Source: Armatimonadota bacterium (GTDB taxonomy: Bacteria > Armatimonadota > Fimbriimonadia > Fimbriimonadales > ATM1). From it: DNA of 9,250 bases. Shown here piece after piece: positions 6,134 to 9,250 of this stretch (position 1 is its first letter; every line of letters begins with the position of its first letter). The notes beneath the pieces were generated by a model. That model did not search any database and was not told where the DNA came from. It saw nothing but the letters and a program-made list of their open reading frames with translations. Both the position numbers and the translations under genes were made by a program. Where the stretch lies: NCBI GenBank assembly GCA_003695835.1, contig RFHN01000224.1, positions 1-9,250 of the forward strand, in the 5' to 3' direction.

Positions 6134-6724
6134 ATGCTGGCTCTGTACATTGTCTTGGGTCTTGTCGGGGGAGGGCTGATTCTTCTCTCCGCCTTCGGCG
6201 GGCATGACCACGCCATGGACCACGGCGACGTCGCGTTCGACGGGGAGATGAGTGCGGATCACGATCTTCACATCGAACCCGCCCATGACGGGGACGTGCC
6301 CGCCTCCGACATCTGGCTCCCGTTCCTCAGCCTCCGCTTCTGGACGTATTTCGCCGCGCTGACCGGTGTCTTGGGGACGCTCTTGACGCTCTTCACCGAC
6401 TTGGCATCCGCGACCGTTGCCATTCTTTCCTTTGGGATCGGCGCGGTCGGCGGGATCGCGGTCGCCTACGCCATTCGCTACTTACAAGTCTCAGAAACCG
6501 ACAGCAGCGTCTCGAGCCAGGACCTACTCGGTTCGGACGCGCGTGTCACCGTTTCCATCCAACCGGGAAGCGAAGGGAAGATTCGGTGTACCGTCAAAGG
6601 CGAAACGATTGACCTCCTGGCTACGGCCGACACCGAGGCGCCGCTGCCGGTCGGCGCGGAGGTGGTCATCGTAGGGCTTGAAGGAACGGTCGCTCGGGTC
6701 GAACCAAAGGGAAACATGTGGTAA
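6134..6724 (+). CDS. NfeD-like membrane protein with C-terminal OB-fold domain, flotillin partner (YuaF type)
   Basis: This predicted membrane protein has 196 residues. One membrane segment lies at about residues 4-22. A hydrophilic loop at 23-60 is very rich in His and Asp (His at 24, 26, 30, 43, 46 and 51). Two further membrane segments lie at about 69-88 and 93-116. A soluble beta-rich domain follows (about 128-192: LLGSDARVTVSIQPGSEGKI to LPVGAEVVIVGLEGTVARVEP), typical of the NfeD OB fold, with its VG..G.a...l.P pattern. NfeD proteins are usually encoded beside SPFH/flotillin genes, and B. subtilis yuaF-floT is the known parallel. The flotillin gene here begins 13 bases after the stop. 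I chose ATG 6134 because it begins the first membrane segment and follows a G-rich stretch; the longer frame upstream runs antisense to folB. The His/Asp loop is unusual and may bind metal, which is inference. Confidence 0.85.
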   Translation: MLALYIVLGLVGGGLILLSAFGGHDHAMDHGDVAFDGEMSADHDLHIEPAHDGDVPASDIWLPFLSLRFWTYFAALTGVLGTLLTLFTDLASATVAILSFGIGAVGGIAVAYAIRYLQVSETDSSVSSQDLLGSDARVTVSIQPGSEGKIRCTVKGETIDLLATADTEAPLPVGAEVVIVGLEGTVARVEPKGNMW

Positions 6725-6728
6725 GGAG
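6723..6728 (+). promoter_or_regulatory. Ribosome binding site of the first flotillin gene
   Basis: AAGGAG begins inside the stop codon of the NfeD-like gene and lies 9 bases before the ATG at 6738. It decides that start over an in-frame ATG at 6678, which would overlap the NfeD-like gene. Confidence 0.8.
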
Positions 6729-6737
6729 AACGACACT

Positions 6738-8072
6738 ATGATTGCGATGCTGAACATAGCACAAGTGACTGCCGACGAGCTCCAAGGCTTGGCTCAACAG
6801 GGTGGGGCCGTCATCTTCTGGGCGGTTCTGGTCTTTGGGTTGCTCGTCGCCGTTACCCTGATTCTCAAGCACCTGCTTCACATCTGCCCGCCAAACGAAG
6901 TGTTGATCTTCTCGGGCCGGCGGTATCGAATGCCGGATGGCACAGTGCGCGGGTACACGACGATCTTCGGCGGCGGCAGGCTACGGATGCCGATCATCGA
7001 GAGAGTCTCTCGGATGAGTCTCAACACGATGGAGGTGCCGATCTCGATTCGAGGGGCCTACAGCAAGGGCGGCATTCCGCTCAACGTGGAGGCGATTGCC
7101 AACGTGAAGATCTCGAGCGACCCCATCCTCATCGGGAACGCGATCGAGCGATTCCTCGGAAGGGACCCGGAAGAGATCCGCCGCGTTGCAAAGGAGACCC
7201 TCGAAGGCCACCTCCGCGGCGTGCTCGCAACGTTGACGCCCGAAGAGGTGAACGAGGACCGGCTCAAGTTCGCATCCGAGCTCGCCCAAGAGTCCGAAGA
7301 GGACTTGCGCAAACTGGGCATCCACCTCGATACGCTCAAGATTCAGCACGTCTCCGACGAGGTGGACTATCTCGACTCGATCGGTAGGAAGGCGATCGCC
7401 AACGTCATCCGCAACGCCGAAATCGCCGAGAGCAACGCGAGGCGCGACGCGGAGCAGGCGGAGGCCGAGAACATGGGACGGGCGAACGTTACTCGCGCCA
7501 ACGCCGAAGCCAAGATCGCCCAACTCCAGAACGAACTCCGGAGGATCCAAGCCGACCTCGAAGCCAAGGTCCAATCTGAAGAAGAACGAACTCTCGCGGC
7601 CGCCCGAGAAGCCAGAGCCACAGCGGAGCAAGAGCTGCAGAAAATCCGCACCGAACTCGAAGCGATCCGCCTCCAAGCCGACACGGTTCTGCCGGCGGAG
7701 GCGGAAAAGGTGGCTCGCGAGTTTCGTGCGCGCGGCGAGGCCGCCAGCATCCGCGAACAGGGCGCCGCACTGGCCGAAGCGTTCCGAAAGCTGCATGAAG
7801 CCTGGAGGGAGGCCGGAGAGCACGCGCTCAGCGTGTACCTGATCGAGGACATTGACAAGCTCTTGAGCAAGGCGGCGGCCGGCATCGCACGCGTTCAAGT
7901 CGAGAACCTCAACGTCATCGACAGCGGAGAGGGCAAGACTCTCAGCGCGTACGTGGGCGCCTACCCCGCCATGATGGAAACCGTCTTCGATGCCGTCAAA
8001 CGAACCACCGGTATCGACATCGCTGCCGAAATCTCCGGCAAACCAACCACCGACGGAGGTGAGCAATCATGA
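6738..8072 (+). CDS. Flotillin-like SPFH-domain membrane scaffold protein (first of two paralogues)
   Basis: Flotillins are membrane-anchored scaffolds that oligomerise and organise lipid microdomains. This 444-residue protein has a membrane segment at about residues 24-46 and a membrane-proximal CPPNEVLIFSG (50-60). The SPFH domain runs to about 218, with YSKGGIPLNVEAIANVKI at 108-125, NAIERFLG at 134-141, LEGHLRGVLATLTPEEVNEDR at 155-175 and KIQHVSDEVDYLDSIGR at 201-217. A long charged Ala/Glu-rich coiled coil spans about 225-350. The end, LNVIDSGEGKTLSAYVGAYP and then TGIDIAAEISGK (391-435), resembles the C-terminus of B. subtilis FloT (YuaG), including the GID..E....SG ending. The gene follows the NfeD-like gene by 13 bases and overlaps the second flotillin by 4 bp (ATGA), so all three are one operon. 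Lipid clients and partners cannot be read from sequence. Confidence 0.93.
   Translation: MIAMLNIAQVTADELQGLAQQGGAVIFWAVLVFGLLVAVTLILKHLLHICPPNEVLIFSGRRYRMPDGTVRGYTTIFGGGRLRMPIIERVSRMSLNTMEVPISIRGAYSKGGIPLNVEAIANVKISSDPILIGNAIERFLGRDPEEIRRVAKETLEGHLRGVLATLTPEEVNEDRLKFASELAQESEEDLRKLGIHLDTLKIQHVSDEVDYLDSIGRKAIANVIRNAEIAESNARRDAEQAEAENMGRANVTRANAEAKIAQLQNELRRIQADLEAKVQSEEERTLAAAREARATAEQELQKIRTELEAIRLQADTVLPAEAEKVAREFRARGEAASIREQGAALAEAFRKLHEAWREAGEHALSVYLIEDIDKLLSKAAAGIARVQVENLNVIDSGEGKTLSAYVGAYPAMMETVFDAVKRTTGIDIAAEISGKPTTDGGEQS
8055..8062 (+). promoter_or_regulatory. Ribosome binding site of the second flotillin gene
   Basis: GGAGGTGA is an almost perfect Shine-Dalgarno match, 6 bases before ATG 8069 and 9 before the adjacent ATG 8072. 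Either could be used, and the proteins would differ by one methionine. It is the strongest ribosome binding site seen in the window. Confidence 0.85.
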
Positions 8073-9250
8073 TGGTCGCATTGGGAATCATTCTTGGGAC
8101 GCTGGCGTTCTTCGCCTTGCTGTTCCTTCTGAACATCCGCACCCTGATCTACATTTGCGAGCCGAATGAGGTCCTGATCTTCAGCGGCAAGCGACGGCGC
8201 ATGGGCGATCGCGTGTTCGGCTACCGCATCGTAAAGGGAGGGAAGGGCTTCCGACGACCCATCTTTGAGCGCGTGGATCGTCTCGACCTCACAAACATGG
8301 TGATTGACGTAACCGCCCACAACGCCTACTCGAAAGGCGGTGTTCCCCTTACGGTCGCCGGCGTGGCAAACGTGAAAATCGCGGGGCACGAGCCGGTGCT
8401 CAACAACGCCATCGAGCGCTTCTTGGGAAAGTCCCGCGCTGAGATCATGCAGATCGCGAAGGCGACGCTCGAGGGCAGTCTGCGAGGCGTCCTCGCTACG
8501 CTCACTCCGGAAGAGGTGAACGAGGATCGCATCCTCTTCGCCGAAAAGCTCGTACACGAAGTCGAGCACGACATGACGGCCCTCGGCCTCGTCGTGGACA
8601 CGTTGAAGATCCAACACGTCTCCGACGAGGTGAAGTACTTGGACTCGATCGGACGGATCAAGTCTGCCGAGATCATTCGCGAGGCGCGCATCGCCGAGGC
8701 GATCGCCCAGGCGGACGCGGCCGTCGCCCAAGCGGAGAACCGCCTTCGAGAGGTCGAAGCTCAGGTCAACGCAGCGATTGAGGTCGCGAAGGCGGACGCG
8801 GAGAAGCGCCTCGCCGATACCTTGACGCGCCGAGACGCTCTTGTGGCAGAAGAGAAGGCGAAGGTCGCCGCAGCGGTGGCCCAGGCCCAGGCGGAGGTCG
8901 AAGTCCAGAAGGCTCGGGTCGAGCAGGTTCGGCGCCAGCTCGAAGCCGACGTCGTCGCCCCGGCCAAGGCGGAATGCGAGGCGATGGAAGCCCAGGCAAA
9001 GGCAGACGCCGCGCCGATCGTCCAAGATGGCGCCGCCCGCGCAGACGCCCTCCGCACACTGGCGACCGCATGGAAGTCCGCCGGCCCCAATGCCCGCGAG
9101 GTGTTCCTCGTTCAGAAGCTGGACCGCATCGTCGAAATCCTGACCGAGTCCATCGCCCAGAGCCGAATCGAGCAGATAACGATGATTGACACGAAAGGCT
9201 CGGGCGGCACCGGTCCGATGAACGCGGTTTCCCTCGCCGAGCAGATCAAG
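8069..9250 (+). CDS. Flotillin-like SPFH-domain protein (second paralogue), 3' end outside window
   Basis: An open frame of 394 codons runs to the right edge with no stop. It encodes a second flotillin: a membrane segment at about residues 3-22, ICEPNEVLIFSGK (29-41), and an SPFH domain to about 196 with YSKGGVPLTVAGVANVKI, NAIERFLG, LEGSLRGVLATLTPEEVNEDR and LKIQHVSDEVKYLDSIGR. A long Ala/Glu/Lys coiled coil covers about 200-320. Residues 368-380 (IEQITMIDTKGSG) align with the FloT end KITVVDTGGSG, so perhaps 30-50 residues are missing. It shares long identical blocks with the preceding protein, yet the first 25 residues and the coiled coil differ, so the duplication is not recent. It lacks the extra N-terminal segment of about 20 residues seen in its paralogue. 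The 4-bp ATGA overlap and strong ribosome binding site indicate coupled synthesis, probably for hetero-oligomers. Confidence 0.93.
   Translation, partial: MMVALGIILGTLAFFALLFLLNIRTLIYICEPNEVLIFSGKRRRMGDRVFGYRIVKGGKGFRRPIFERVDRLDLTNMVIDVTAHNAYSKGGVPLTVAGVANVKIAGHEPVLNNAIERFLGKSRAEIMQIAKATLEGSLRGVLATLTPEEVNEDRILFAEKLVHEVEHDMTALGLVVDTLKIQHVSDEVKYLDSIGRIKSAEIIREARIAEAIAQADAAVAQAENRLREVEAQVNAAIEVAKADAEKRLADTLTRRDALVAEEKAKVAAAVAQAQAEVEVQKARVEQVRRQLEADVVAPAKAECEAMEAQAKADAAPIVQDGAARADALRTLATAWKSAGPNAREVFLVQKLDRIVEILTESIAQSRIEQITMIDTKGSGGTGPMNAVSLAEQIK

Noticed and set aside
7420..7800. Repetitive Ala/Glu codon pattern suggesting a tandem DNA repeat
   Set aside because: It is explained by the heptad-like composition of the flotillin coiled coil. 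No fixed repeat unit recurs at DNA level.
6981..8066. Long leftward open frame (361 codons) opposite the first flotillin
   Set aside because: It is the antisense of a clear SPFH and coiled-coil gene in GC-rich DNA, and its translation looks like no known family.
7961..9025. Long leftward open frame (354 codons) opposite the second flotillin
   Set aside because: It is antisense to a well-supported flotillin with a strong ribosome binding site and overlaps both paralogues. It is a shadow of their codon bias.
1..9250. CRISPR arrays, tRNA or rRNA genes, insertion sequences, att sites
   Set aside because: None was seen. Gene spacing and composition are uniform and there are no transposase, integrase or direct-repeat signatures.

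Overview
The window is gene-dense, GC-rich chromosomal DNA from a bacterium. It has eight protein-coding genes, most of them touching or overlapping, and no RNA genes, mobile elements or CRISPR. A secreted LolA-like protein suggests a diderm cell. Several genes start with GTG, and one probably starts with TTG. The phylum cannot be fixed from sequence alone; Armatimonadota or a similar GC-rich lineage is only a guess.

Layout. (1) 2-1322, plus strand: the 3' end of a hypoxanthine phosphoribosyltransferase gene (hpt), overlapping by 8 bp a GT2 glycosyltransferase with a TPR-like tail. (2) 1319-2059, minus strand: a secreted LolA-like protein, tail-to-tail with the glycosyltransferase. (3) 2060-2183: a divergent control region. 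(4) About 2184-5672, plus strand: an operon for the E1-alpha, E1-beta and E2 subunits of a 2-oxoacid dehydrogenase complex, most like the branched-chain type. E1-alpha is split by an apparent one-base frameshift near 2495-2499. No E3 gene is in view. (5) 5669-6055, minus strand: dihydroneopterin aldolase (folB), tail-to-tail with E2. (6) 6134-9250, plus strand: an NfeD-like membrane protein followed by two tandem flotillin paralogues. The second flotillin gene has no stop in the window and runs off the right edge.

How the genes work together. The E1/E2 genes would make an oxidative decarboxylation and acyl-transfer machine that yields acyl-CoA, using an E3 made elsewhere. The NfeD-flotillin-flotillin set looks like an enlarged version of the Bacillus yuaF-floT pair, which organises membrane microdomains. 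hpt (purine salvage) and folB (folate synthesis) are housekeeping genes.

The points most worth a second look are the E1-alpha frameshift, the doubled flotillin operon whose NfeD partner carries a His/Asp-rich loop, and the two tail-to-tail gene junctions that share stop-codon bases, one of them inside a 10-bp inverted repeat. I see no clearly new biological system.
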